Positions 26,563 to 34,554 of a stretch of 64,000 nucleotides of DNA are shown here, one piece after another. Both the position numbers and the translations under genes were made by a program. Numbering within the stretch: the stretch's first letter is position 1; every line of letters starts with the position of its first letter. Source of the stretch: Vreelandella neptunia (GTDB lineage Bacteria > Pseudomonadota > Gammaproteobacteria > Pseudomonadales > Halomonadaceae); NCBI RefSeq assembly GCF_022489065.1, contig NZ_JAKVTW010000005.1:1-64000 (forward strand). Reading direction: 5' to 3'. The notes below the pieces were generated by a model. That model saw only the letters and a list, made by a program, of their open reading frames with translations. It was not told the origin of the DNA and did no database searches.

Positions 26563-27228
26563 ATGATACGAAATCTTGTTGGTTTTCTCCCTCTGCTTAT
26601 TACAGCCCTTTTATGTGCTCAAAGTGCTTATGCCCAATCAACAGTTCAAACGTTAGACATCGAATCTGAAGAGGGCGCAGCGCTATTAGGTCGCCTGCGT
26701 GAAGGTGGGCTGGTGATGTTTATTCGCCATGCCGATACAGCCGGGCAGCAATGCGACACCTATAACTATAGCGCTGGGCGAGCAGGACAACGCAACATCT
26801 CACCAACAGGACGCGAACAAGCGGTTCAGCTCGGTGAACGGATTGAGGAACTCGAAATACCTATCGCGGAACCGATCCTGTCTGGCCCGGTGTACCGTGC
26901 GCGTGATACCGCTGAACTGGCTTTCGGCGTCGATAGAGTCAGCGTAACCGATAGCCTGCTCGCGGATGATTATGCCCGTGGGCGTCTCGACTGGGTGTTG
27001 TCAGAGCATCGACGTCTGTTCAGTGAGCCTGTGGCGAAAGGAGAAAATCGCGTTCTAGTTGGTCACCGCACTCCTGCTCAAATGATTTTCGGAAGCATCG
27101 TTTCCGGCACAGGTTTGCCGGAAGCTGGCGTTCTAGTGCTGGAGCCTCGCGTGTCTGAAGACAGCAAACTGCTGGGTGTTCTGGAAATTGTCCCGGCTAT
27201 TGATGGTGGTAATCCACCCTGTTCGTAG
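26563..27228 (+). CDS. Secreted histidine phosphatase family protein
   Basis: The protein is 221 residues with a signal peptide (hydrophobic residues 5-22, AYAQ cleavage site). The phosphohistidine motif is MFIRHADTAG and the second histidine is in VLVGHRTPAQM. An acid region is PILSGPVYRARDTAELAFG. Periplasmic branch-2 members dephosphorylate small molecules or have lost activity. The substrate is unknown. It stands alone between the AbiE module and a convergent ureohydrolase. Confidence 0.85.
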   Translation: MIRNLVGFLPLLITALLCAQSAYAQSTVQTLDIESEEGAALLGRLREGGLVMFIRHADTAGQQCDTYNYSAGRAGQRNISPTGREQAVQLGERIEELEIPIAEPILSGPVYRARDTAELAFGVDRVSVTDSLLADDYARGRLDWVLSEHRRLFSEPVAKGENRVLVGHRTPAQMIFGSIVSGTGLPEAGVLVLEPRVSEDSKLLGVLEIVPAIDGGNPPCS

Positions 27229-27290
27229 GGTTGACGCGATGACCGTTCGATATGTTGCCTATGTTGTCTAAGTCTAAAACTTCATAGGGC

Positions 27291-28277
27291 TTAGTCTTTA
27301 TCAGTAGCCGCCTGCTCAGCAATCAAGCACAGCAGCTCATACATAATGGTCGCGCCCAGCAGTGCGGTATTGCCGCTTTGGTCAAAAGGTGGAGAGACTT
27401 CCACCACATCGGCGCCGATGATTGGTAGGCCGCGAAAACCGCGCACCAACTTAAGCGCTTGCAGGCTGGTGAGGCCACCTACTTCTGGGGTGCCGGTGCC
27501 CGGGGCAAAGGCGGGGTCGATGCTATCGATATCGAACGAGAGATAAACCGAGCCCTCACCCACTACGCGGCGGGCTTCGGCGATGACCGCTTCAATCCCA
27601 AGTGCATCAACTTCCTCCATAAACATCACCCGCATGCCGCTAGCGTCAGAATAATCCCAGCCTTGGGTGGTGTTTTGTGCGCCGCGAATACCAATCTGCA
27701 CCGTGCGTTTAGGATCAATCAGGCCATGTTCGCAGGCGAGCCGGAAGGGGCCGCCGTGGTGAAATTTTGAGCCCTGAAACTCATCCCACGTGTCGGTGTG
27801 GGCATCGATATGGATGAGGCCCACTGGACCATCGGACGCTAAACCACGCAGAATCGGATAGGTAATCGAGTGGTCGCCACCGGCACTTAGCGGGATAACG
27901 CCTGCCCGGCGAATGGCACTGTAATAAGCGGCAATATCATTGGAGACTTGCTCAAGATCGTAGATCGACGAAAAGCGCACATCCCCAATGTCGGCAATAC
28001 GTGCCTGAGCAAACGGGTCTAGCCGGGTAACATGATGCAGGCTGCGCATCATGCTCGACTGGTTGCGAATCTCACGAGGGCCGTGGCGGGTGCCTGGGCG
28101 ATTGCTGACGCCGCCATCAAACGGAATGCCGACCAGGGCAATATCAAGCTCCTCCAATGAGTCGGCGAGCGGTGCACGCAAGAAGCTGGCTATTTCGCGA
28201 TAGCGTGGTTCTTGGTGCGGTAGGTAACTTTCGCCAGTGGCGGCATTGCGGCGATTACCGTCGGTGCCCTTGGCCAT
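27291..28277 (-). CDS. Ureohydrolase (agmatinase family, guanidinobutyrase/guanidinopropionase-like)
   Basis: The protein is 328 residues. The binuclear Mn ligands are in AGGDHS (residues 132-137), IDAHTDTW (157-164) and SFDIDSIDPAFAPGTG (247-262). The N-terminal IPFDGGVSNRPGTRHGPREI with SLHHVTRLDP looks closer to guanidinobutyrase and guanidinopropionase than to SpeB. It would release urea from a guanidino acid. It is the last gene of a seven-gene operon with an amino-acid-type ABC importer, so the substrate is probably taken up from outside. The precise substrate is not known. Confidence 0.85.
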   Translation of the reverse strand: MAKGTDGNRRNAATGESYLPHQEPRYREIASFLRAPLADSLEELDIALVGIPFDGGVSNRPGTRHGPREIRNQSSMMRSLHHVTRLDPFAQARIADIGDVRFSSIYDLEQVSNDIAAYYSAIRRAGVIPLSAGGDHSITYPILRGLASDGPVGLIHIDAHTDTWDEFQGSKFHHGGPFRLACEHGLIDPKRTVQIGIRGAQNTTQGWDYSDASGMRVMFMEEVDALGIEAVIAEARRVVGEGSVYLSFDIDSIDPAFAPGTGTPEVGGLTSLQALKLVRGFRGLPIIGADVVEVSPPFDQSGNTALLGATIMYELLCLIAEQAATDKD

Positions 28278-28287
28278 TTTGCTCTCC

Positions 28288-29577
28288 TTATCGGGTTAGG
28301 CTCGCTAAGCTGGCGGCCAGTAGTTGAGTGCCTGCAACTGCATCATCGAGTTCAGTATGCTCGTCCGGGTGGTGGCTAAGGCCATCGCGGCAGGGCACAA
28401 ACAGCATTGCCGTTGGGCAGTGGTTGGCGAGGTGGATGGCGTCATGAAAAGCACCTGACACCAATCTCGGTGCGGTTATTCCCAGTTCATTGGCTGTGTC
28501 ATCAAGTAACGCAGTCAGTGTTGCGGGAAACGCGACTGGCTCAACCCGAGATAGCGGTGTCAGGGTTGCTTGGCAGCCCGCCCAGGTCTGCTGCGCAAGC
28601 TGATTAAATTTGGCTTCCAGCGCTTTGAGCGTTAGCGCTTCGGGGTGGCGTAAATCAATGCTGAAGGAAACGTAGTCAGGAATGGTGTTTACCGAGCCAG
28701 GACTAACGGCGAACTTGCCGATGGTAAAGCGCACCCGGTCTTCGTTGTCTTTCGCGGCTTCCCGTAACGCAGTTGCCAGTGCACAGGCGCCCTCTAACGC
28801 ATCGCGGCGCATAGCTCGCGGGGTAGTGCCCGCATGGTTGGCACTTCCTGCTACGGTTACTTCGAACCAACTAACGCCCTGAATTCCTTCCACAACACCT
28901 GCGGAAGCACCGGTGCGCTCCAATATTGGGCCTTGCTCAATATGCAGTTCCAGGAAGGTGTGCATGGGCGACGCCAATGGGCGGCGTGGCACACCTGCGG
29001 CGTCAAGCTCCGTCAAGCAAGTATCTAAAGCACTTCCCAGGCTGACGCCGTCGCTGTCTTCAACCTGGCGCGTTTCATCGAGGCTGCGCACGCCGCAAAA
29101 TACCGCTGAACCCGAGGTGCCGGGGGAGAAGCGCGCGCCCTCTTCGTTGGTCCAACTCACCAGCGATAGCGGGCGGCGCGGGGCAAAGCCAGCCTGTTTA
29201 AGTGCGCGAAGTGCTTCAAGGCCAGCAAGCACGCCGAGTGCGCCATCGTACTTACCACCTGCCGGTTGGCTATCCAAGTGACTGCCGGTAACCACGGGAG
29301 CAAGCTCAGGGTCGCTGCCGGGAATATCAAGAAACACATTGCCGATGACGTCTACGCTTGCCGTTGCCCCCAGCGCACTGGCCTGCTCAATCAGCCACAG
29401 CCGCGCCCGGGTATCGTTGTCGTCAAGCGCAAGGCGCGCCACACCACCATCTGAACGAGCACCAAATTTGGCCACCGTTGCCAAATCATTGGCTAAACGC
29501 TCTGGGTTAACCGCTCTCGCTATCGCCTTGATATCTAACAAAGAGCTGTCAGTTGGATGATTGATGTGGCTGTACAT
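28288..29577 (-). CDS. Zn-dependent amidase/hydantoinase-carbamoylase family (M20) hydrolase
   Basis: The protein is 429 residues and a paralog of the gene at 19820-21088. Metal motifs: VTGSHLDSQPAGGKYDGA, SWTNEEGARFSPGTSG, LELHIEQGPILERTG and SGAFHDAIHLANHCPT with DGLSHHPDE. The family hydrolyses N-carbamoyl amino acids, allantoate and ureidoglycolate-like compounds. It lies 10 bases upstream of the ureohydrolase and 21 bases after the DUF1989 gene, so it should process a ureido or carbamoyl intermediate of the same compound. Confidence 0.82.
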   Translation of the reverse strand: MYSHINHPTDSSLLDIKAIARAVNPERLANDLATVAKFGARSDGGVARLALDDNDTRARLWLIEQASALGATASVDVIGNVFLDIPGSDPELAPVVTGSHLDSQPAGGKYDGALGVLAGLEALRALKQAGFAPRRPLSLVSWTNEEGARFSPGTSGSAVFCGVRSLDETRQVEDSDGVSLGSALDTCLTELDAAGVPRRPLASPMHTFLELHIEQGPILERTGASAGVVEGIQGVSWFEVTVAGSANHAGTTPRAMRRDALEGACALATALREAAKDNEDRVRFTIGKFAVSPGSVNTIPDYVSFSIDLRHPEALTLKALEAKFNQLAQQTWAGCQATLTPLSRVEPVAFPATLTALLDDTANELGITAPRLVSGAFHDAIHLANHCPTAMLFVPCRDGLSHHPDEHTELDDAVAGTQLLAASLASLTR

Positions 29578-29598
29578 TAGGCTCTCCAGGGTTGTTTG

Positions 29599-30318
29599 TT
29601 ATTCGTAAACTTCGAAATGCACCTCGACGGGTACGCAGTCTGCGCCGTTGATTGGGATGATGTCTTGAGGGCAGGCGGACATTGCCACAATACAGTCCAT
29701 TTCAGCGCGTAGCTCAACATAGTCGCCCGCTTTTGAAACCGGCGGGCACCAGTCGACTTTCATCTGGGCGTTAACCGGAATATTCATCCACAGGTTGAAT
29801 GGCTGGGGCACTTCGGGTGCCTCTGTGCCAATGGCTTGCATGGCTAAGCGCAGGTTGTCGGCACAGCTATCATGATAGCCCTCTACGCCCAGCGTCATAT
29901 AGCGGAACAGGTCACAGGCGGCCATCAACGTATCGTGAATGCCCGGCGAGGTGTCGGCGGTGAGGGTCATAATGGGGCGGCGACGGTTACTCATCAGTGG
30001 GTCGCCTACCTGAGGAATCAGCCCACTCAACCAGGCGCGGCCATGCTCCCAGGACATAAACTCATTGGGGTTAGCGGTGCTGAACGCCCAGGTATCGCAC
30101 ACCTGAGTGCCATGAGTATTGATAATACGGATAGTTTGCCCGGCCTTTAGGCGAACTGCCTTGCCGCCGCGGGCGGCGACTTCGTAACGTTCGCCGAGCA
30201 CTGGCGTGCCATCGGGGGAAATGGGGTTGTCCAGGGTGTGATTGTGACCACAGGGCTCACTATTGCTGTGGGGCAATTGGTCAATGCGCGCGTGGTCAAA
30301 GCGTGTGTCAGTACTCAT
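29599..30318 (-). CDS. DUF1989 family protein (urea carboxylase-associated / carboxyguanidine deiminase-like)
   Basis: The protein is 239 residues. DUF1989 features: AVRLKAGQTIRIINTHGTQV with CDTWAF after it, MSWEHGRAWLSGLIPQVGD, DTLMAACD and the YHDSCADNLRLAM Cys/His segment, then PQPFNLWMNIPV. Members of this family include the two subunits of carboxyguanidine deiminase that work with guanidine carboxylase. Here a single copy sits inside an operon with a ureohydrolase and a carbamoylase-type hydrolase. Its reaction on that pathway is unknown; deimination or a urea-transfer step is possible. Confidence 0.82.
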   Translation of the reverse strand: MSTDTRFDHARIDQLPHSNSEPCGHNHTLDNPISPDGTPVLGERYEVAARGGKAVRLKAGQTIRIINTHGTQVCDTWAFSTANPNEFMSWEHGRAWLSGLIPQVGDPLMSNRRRPIMTLTADTSPGIHDTLMAACDLFRYMTLGVEGYHDSCADNLRLAMQAIGTEAPEVPQPFNLWMNIPVNAQMKVDWCPPVSKAGDYVELRAEMDCIVAMSACPQDIIPINGADCVPVEVHFEVYE

Positions 30319-30373
30319 AGGATGCTCCAGGTGTGTCGTAATGGTTTTAGCTAATCGGTGCTTGTCTGTCGAA

Positions 30374-31192
30374 TCAGTCGATATGGCGCTCGCGCCAAGT
30401 ATTCAGAAACTGTTGCAGGCGCTCGCTTTTGGGTTGGCGGAATAACGTGGAGGGCGGGCCACTTTCTACCACGCGGCCTTGATCCATAAAGATCACCCGG
30501 TCAGCGACTTTGGCGGCGAAGCCCATCTCGTGGGTGACGATCACCATGGTCATGCCATCGGCGGCCAGCTTCTTCATCACGTCCAGCACTTCACCGACCA
30601 GCTCAGGATCAAGCGCTGAGGTAGGTTCATCGAAGAACATCACCCTGGGCTTCATGGCGAGCGCCCGGGCAATGGCCACGCGCTGTTTCTGGCCACCGGA
30701 AAGGCTCTCGGGGAAATGGCCAGCACGATCAGCCAGGCCGACTTGTTCGAGCATCGCCATGCCGTCTACATCGGCATCACGGCGAGACAGACCGTTAACC
30801 AAGCGCAGCGCCTCGGTCACGTTCTCAAGCGCAGTACGGTGGGGCCAGAGATGAAAGTGCTGGAACACCATGCCGACCGGGGCGCGCACTTCATCGACGC
30901 GCTTTTCGCTGGTGCGCACACGTTTACCGCTGCGGTCCTCATAGCCCAACAACTGGCCATCGATATAGACGCTGCCGTGATCATAAGGCTCCAAAAACGC
31001 CAAACAGCGCAGCAGCGTCGATTTACCCGAGCCGGAGGGGCCAATCACACAGACCACCTCGGAAGGGGCGAGGCTAAAGTCGATGTTGGTCAATACTTCC
31101 AGCTCGCCAAACTGCTTACTAATGCCATGTGCCTCAACAATGGCTTTTTGGCGGGTAGGTGTAGGCGCTGAGAGCGTGTCAGCCGTTGGCAT
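30374..31192 (-). CDS. Amino-acid-type ABC transporter ATP-binding protein
   Basis: The protein is 272 residues. Walker A is [20 protein letters not shown], the signature is [19 protein letters not shown] and Walker B is [19 protein letters not shown], with the switch histidine in IVTHEMGFA. It belongs to the polar amino acid (GlnQ/HisP) group. It powers the importer formed with the two permeases and binding protein upstream in the operon. Confidence 0.92.
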   Translation of the reverse strand: MPTADTLSAPTPTRQKAIVEAHGISKQFGELEVLTNIDFSLAPSEVVCVIGPSGSGKSTLLRCLAFLEPYDHGSVYIDGQLLGYEDRSGKRVRTSEKRVDEVRAPVGMVFQHFHLWPHRTALENVTEALRLVNGLSRRDADVDGMAMLEQVGLADRAGHFPESLSGGQKQRVAIARALAMKPRVMFFDEPTSALDPELVGEVLDVMKKLAADGMTMVIVTHEMGFAAKVADRVIFMDQGRVVESGPPSTLFRQPKSERLQQFLNTWRERHID

Positions 31193-31223
31193 GGGAGTTA
31201 TCCTTTTGAGCGACTTGGCGCGG

Positions 31224-31874
31224 TTAACGATTAGCTAAGCGTTTTTCCAGTGCATAGCCGCCCCGGGCAACCAGTTCAATCATTAGCCAGTAGAGCAGCG
31301 CCACTGCTAGGTAGGGTTCAATGACCTGGAAGGTCTGGTTAACGATCGTGGTCGCATTTTTAGTCAGATCGTCCACCGAGATAATTGAAATCAGGGCGGA
31401 CTCTTTCACCAAAATGATGAGTTGGTTAGTGCTGGGCGGTACGATCAAGCGCGCCATTTGAGGAATTTGAATGCGTATTAGCGCGTGCCAGGGGGAGATG
31501 CCGATCATCCGTGCCGCTTCAAGCTGCCCTTTCGGAATCGACTTGAAGCCGCCACGATAAATTTCCGCAAAGTAACCCGCGCCATAGAGGCCTATTCCAA
31601 CAACGCCAGCGATGCTAGCGCTCAACGTCAAACCGATGCTGGGGCCGCCGTAATAGAGCAGGAACAGCAGAATCAGCAGCGGCACGCCGCGGCATATCTC
31701 CACATAGCAGGCCACCGGGTAGCTGAACAACCGTGGATTGGCCAGCCGCAGCGCTGCCAGTACCAATCCCAATGAAAGCGCTACTAGGCAGCCTAATAAG
31801 CAGATCCACAGGGTGTTCCATAACCCTTGCAGAATCAGGCCTCGCGCTTCCCAGAGCAGGGCAATATCTAACAT
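31224..31874 (-). CDS. Amino-acid-type ABC transporter permease
   Basis: The protein is 216 residues from ATG 31874; GTG 31883 is an alternative, but GGGAG spacing favours the ATG. Four or five membrane helices and the HisM/GlnP EAA loop ([20 protein letters not shown]) are present. [19 protein letters not shown] is a typical family start of the core. It pairs with the next permease, 13 bases upstream. Confidence 0.9.
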   Translation of the reverse strand: MLDIALLWEARGLILQGLWNTLWICLLGCLVALSLGLVLAALRLANPRLFSYPVACYVEICRGVPLLILLFLLYYGGPSIGLTLSASIAGVVGIGLYGAGYFAEIYRGGFKSIPKGQLEAARMIGISPWHALIRIQIPQMARLIVPPSTNQLIILVKESALISIISVDDLTKNATTIVNQTFQVIEPYLAVALLYWLMIELVARGGYALEKRLANR

Positions 31875-31887
31875 AGCGGACACTCCC

Positions 31888-32544
31888 TTATTCTGTGGCC
31901 AGGCCGCCGACCATGCGGCGTTCTAAGTAAGCGCTGATGCGTGCCAGCACCAAATTGACCGCGAGATAAAGCAGCGCGGCAGCCAAATATGTTTCCAGCG
32001 GCTGAAAGGTGCGCGAAGCAATTTGTTCGCTGACGCGCATGAGTTCGGTGACCGCAATTACTGAGATCAAAGAAGAGTTTTTGAGAATAGTGATGATCTC
32101 GTTGGTTAACGGCGGCAGCGTCAGTCGAAATACCTGGGGCATAATAATCCGCCTGCGGGTTTGCCAAGCGGAGATGCCCGCCATGCGCGCCGCTTCTATT
32201 TGCCCTGCGGGAATATGGCTGATACCACTGCGGAAAATTTCCGCCTGAAAAGCAGTAGTATTCAGCGTTAAGGTCAAAATAGCCGCGTGAATAGGCGCTA
32301 TCTCAATGCCGATTTCTGGGAGTAAGTAATAGACCAACAGCAGTTGCAGCAAAATAGGGGTGCCACGCCAAAAGCTGCGGTAAAGCCCACAGGGCCAGCG
32401 CACCAGGCGGTACCGGCTGGTCAAACCAAAGGCCAGCAAAACGCCTAATACCAAGCCCAATGCGATGGCGGAAAGCGAGACCACCAAAGTGGTGGTCAAG
32501 CCTTTAAGCAGCACAGGGTAGTGGTTGAGTAATATCTCAAACAT
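31888..32544 (-). CDS. Amino-acid-type ABC transporter permease
   Basis: The protein is 218 residues with four or five membrane helices. The EAA loop is GQIEAARMAGISAWQTRRRI. YRSFWRGTPILLQLLLVYYL and FQAEIFRSGISHIP are typical of the HisMQ family. With the 31224-31874 permease it forms the heterodimeric channel of the operon's importer. Confidence 0.9.
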   Translation of the reverse strand: MFEILLNHYPVLLKGLTTTLVVSLSAIALGLVLGVLLAFGLTSRYRLVRWPCGLYRSFWRGTPILLQLLLVYYLLPEIGIEIAPIHAAILTLTLNTTAFQAEIFRSGISHIPAGQIEAARMAGISAWQTRRRIIMPQVFRLTLPPLTNEIITILKNSSLISVIAVTELMRVSEQIASRTFQPLETYLAAALLYLAVNLVLARISAYLERRMVGGLATE

Positions 32545-32593
32545 GATGCACCCTTAGAAAAAAGAGAATCGGCTTAGCGAACTTCGTGCCGAT

Positions 32594-33421
32594 TTACTCG
32601 GGAGCAGGCAGCTCTAGTGGCAGCTCCATTGGGCCGCCGAACCACTTCTCTTGTAATTCTTCCAGGGTGCCGTCTTCATTGAGGCGTTGGATCTGCTCAT
32701 CCATGAAGGCGTTAAGCGATGCGCTTTCTTCGTCATTACGCCCTGCCCAACTGAAATAGACCGGATCACCGAAGGTGCCTACCACTTCAAATACATCTGG
32801 GCGGGTGCGCTCGGCTTCGAGCAGGTTAGGAAGACTATTGATCACCACATCGACACGGCCAGTGCCCAGCTCGGCGTAGGCTTCGTCAACGCCCGTGTAG
32901 GTGCGGATATCTTCCACGGGCGTGCCCGCTTCCTCAAGCTCGGCGGCCAAGGCTTCTAGTGCTTCCAGTTGAGCGGAACCCGCTTGAGCGGCGGCGACTT
33001 TGCCGGCGATATCTTCAGGTGAGCTGATGTCATCCTCGCCAGCGCGTTTGAGAATCGCCATGGTGGCATCGGCAATCGGCGCGCTTAAGTGGTAACGCTC
33101 CATGCGCTCTGGGGTGGCGGTGACCGAGGTGATCACGTAGTCAAAACGCTCGCGCTCCAGGCCCGGCAGAATTCCTTGCCAGGGCAGATCCATACGGATC
33201 AGCTCAACACCCTCAAGCTCTTCCATGATGTGTTCCATTATGTCGGCGGAGTAGCCGACAATTTCGCCATCTTCAATGTATTCAAAAGGGGCGAAGCGCG
33301 CTTCAGTGCCGACAGTAAAGGTGCCATCTGAGCGAATGTCGTCTAACAAGTCGCTATGAGCAGTAGTGGCGAAGCTAACGCCAAGTAGGAGGCCTGCGGT
33401 AATCGTGTGGATGCGTTGCAT
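32594..33421 (-). CDS. Periplasmic substrate-binding protein, amino-acid type (SBP family 3)
   Basis: The protein is 275 residues with a signal peptide (LLLGVSFATTAHS). The family 3 pattern is clear: GTFTVGTEARFAPFEYIEDG, EIVGYSADIMEHIMEEL, then LERERFDYVITSVTATPER. It is the first gene of the minus-strand operon, so it probably defines the ligand of the ureohydrolase pathway. The gap of 158 bases to the divergent LysR gene should hold the regulated promoter. Confidence 0.9.
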   Translation of the reverse strand: MQRIHTITAGLLLGVSFATTAHSDLLDDIRSDGTFTVGTEARFAPFEYIEDGEIVGYSADIMEHIMEELEGVELIRMDLPWQGILPGLERERFDYVITSVTATPERMERYHLSAPIADATMAILKRAGEDDISSPEDIAGKVAAAQAGSAQLEALEALAAELEEAGTPVEDIRTYTGVDEAYAELGTGRVDVVINSLPNLLEAERTRPDVFEVVGTFGDPVYFSWAGRNDEESASLNAFMDEQIQRLNEDGTLEELQEKWFGGPMELPLELPAPE

Positions 33422-33579
33422 GGGGATGCTCCTCGGGTGGTGATACTCGAATCAGCGGCAAAGGCCTGCTGAGCAAGAACCCCTTGAGTAAAGCAGGCGT
33501 TATGCAACAATAAAACTGCTAGTTTTCGATGTTCATACCCATTTTATTGATGTGATTTGCACTAACGTAGAGCACTCTA

Positions 33580-34554
33580 ATGAAACTCTCAGCTGCTGAC
33601 CTTAAAAGCCTCTCGGTATTCCTTGCGGTGACCGAGCACCGCGGTTTCGCCGGTGCGCAAACGGCGCTACACATGAGCCAGTCCGCCATCAGTTTTCATA
33701 TCCGTGCGCTTGAGGAGAGGGTGGGGTTCACCGTATGCAACCGGGGGCGGCAGGGGTTTGAACTGACCGAGCGGGGCGCCATTGTGTATGAGCGCGCTAA
33801 ATTGCTGCTTGCTTCGGTAGACGATTTTGATAGCGAGATGAGCGAGCTGCGCAGCTCGGTTTACGGCACGCTGCGTTTAGGCGTGGTCGATAACACCATT
33901 ATGGATGTGGACCTTGACCTACAGGGGGTGATTGGCGAGTTTCTACGCAAAAACCCCAAAGCGCGGCTCAATATTACGGTAGGTAGTCCTGACCGCTTAA
34001 TAGGCGAGATCGCTAACGGTGAAGTACAGCTCGGTATCCTGCCGGAAACCGCGCAAATGGCAGGCTTGCAGCACCGCCAGGTCTATACCGAAGTACACGG
34101 TATTTATTGCGCAAAAAAACATCCGCTATTTACCCGCGACAGCACCCTGTTAACGGTCAATGAGGTGATCAACCACCCCTTTGTGGTGCGTCCTTATGCC
34201 AACCTGCAAGAGCTTAAAAGCTTTCCTAACGCCCAGGTGGGCGCCCATGCTTCGAATATGGAGGCTCAGGCGCTGCTGATACTGAGTGGCCACTTTATCG
34301 GCAACTTGCCTCACTATTACGCCAACCACTGGGTCGAGCGAGGCGAACTCAAAGCGCTGCTGCCGGATCAGGTCGAAATCGCCTCGCCGTTCTGTGTGGT
34401 TACCCGGTCAGGTCGACGGCCCTCGCTAATTGTGCGTACTTTCATTCAAGAGCTGGTAGCCCGGTTGTGGCAGCAGTCGCATTTGGTTGAAGCGTATAAA
34501 GGGGATGAGCTGTTCAAAACCTCGCTTAAAACCTCACCGCCGCCTGCAGACTAA
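33580..34554 (+). CDS. LysR-family transcriptional regulator
   Basis: The protein is 324 residues. The N-terminal winged helix is LKSLSVFLAVTEHRGFAGAQ with TALHMSQSAISFHIRALEER after it. The rest is a LysR-type effector-binding domain. It is divergent from the SBP-first operon, the usual arrangement for a LysR regulator and its target. The effector is probably the imported guanidino or ureido compound. Its 3' end overlaps the convergent TonB receptor gene by 29 bases. Confidence 0.9.
   Translation: MKLSAADLKSLSVFLAVTEHRGFAGAQTALHMSQSAISFHIRALEERVGFTVCNRGRQGFELTERGAIVYERAKLLLASVDDFDSEMSELRSSVYGTLRLGVVDNTIMDVDLDLQGVIGEFLRKNPKARLNITVGSPDRLIGEIANGEVQLGILPETAQMAGLQHRQVYTEVHGIYCAKKHPLFTRDSTLLTVNEVINHPFVVRPYANLQELKSFPNAQVGAHASNMEAQALLILSGHFIGNLPHYYANHWVERGELKALLPDQVEIASPFCVVTRSGRRPSLIVRTFIQELVARLWQQSHLVEAYKGDELFKTSLKTSPPPAD

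Noticed and set aside
33422..33579. Guanidine riboswitch before the ureohydrolase operon
   Set aside because: No paired ACGR-loop hairpins or other guanidine riboswitch core could be found in the leader.
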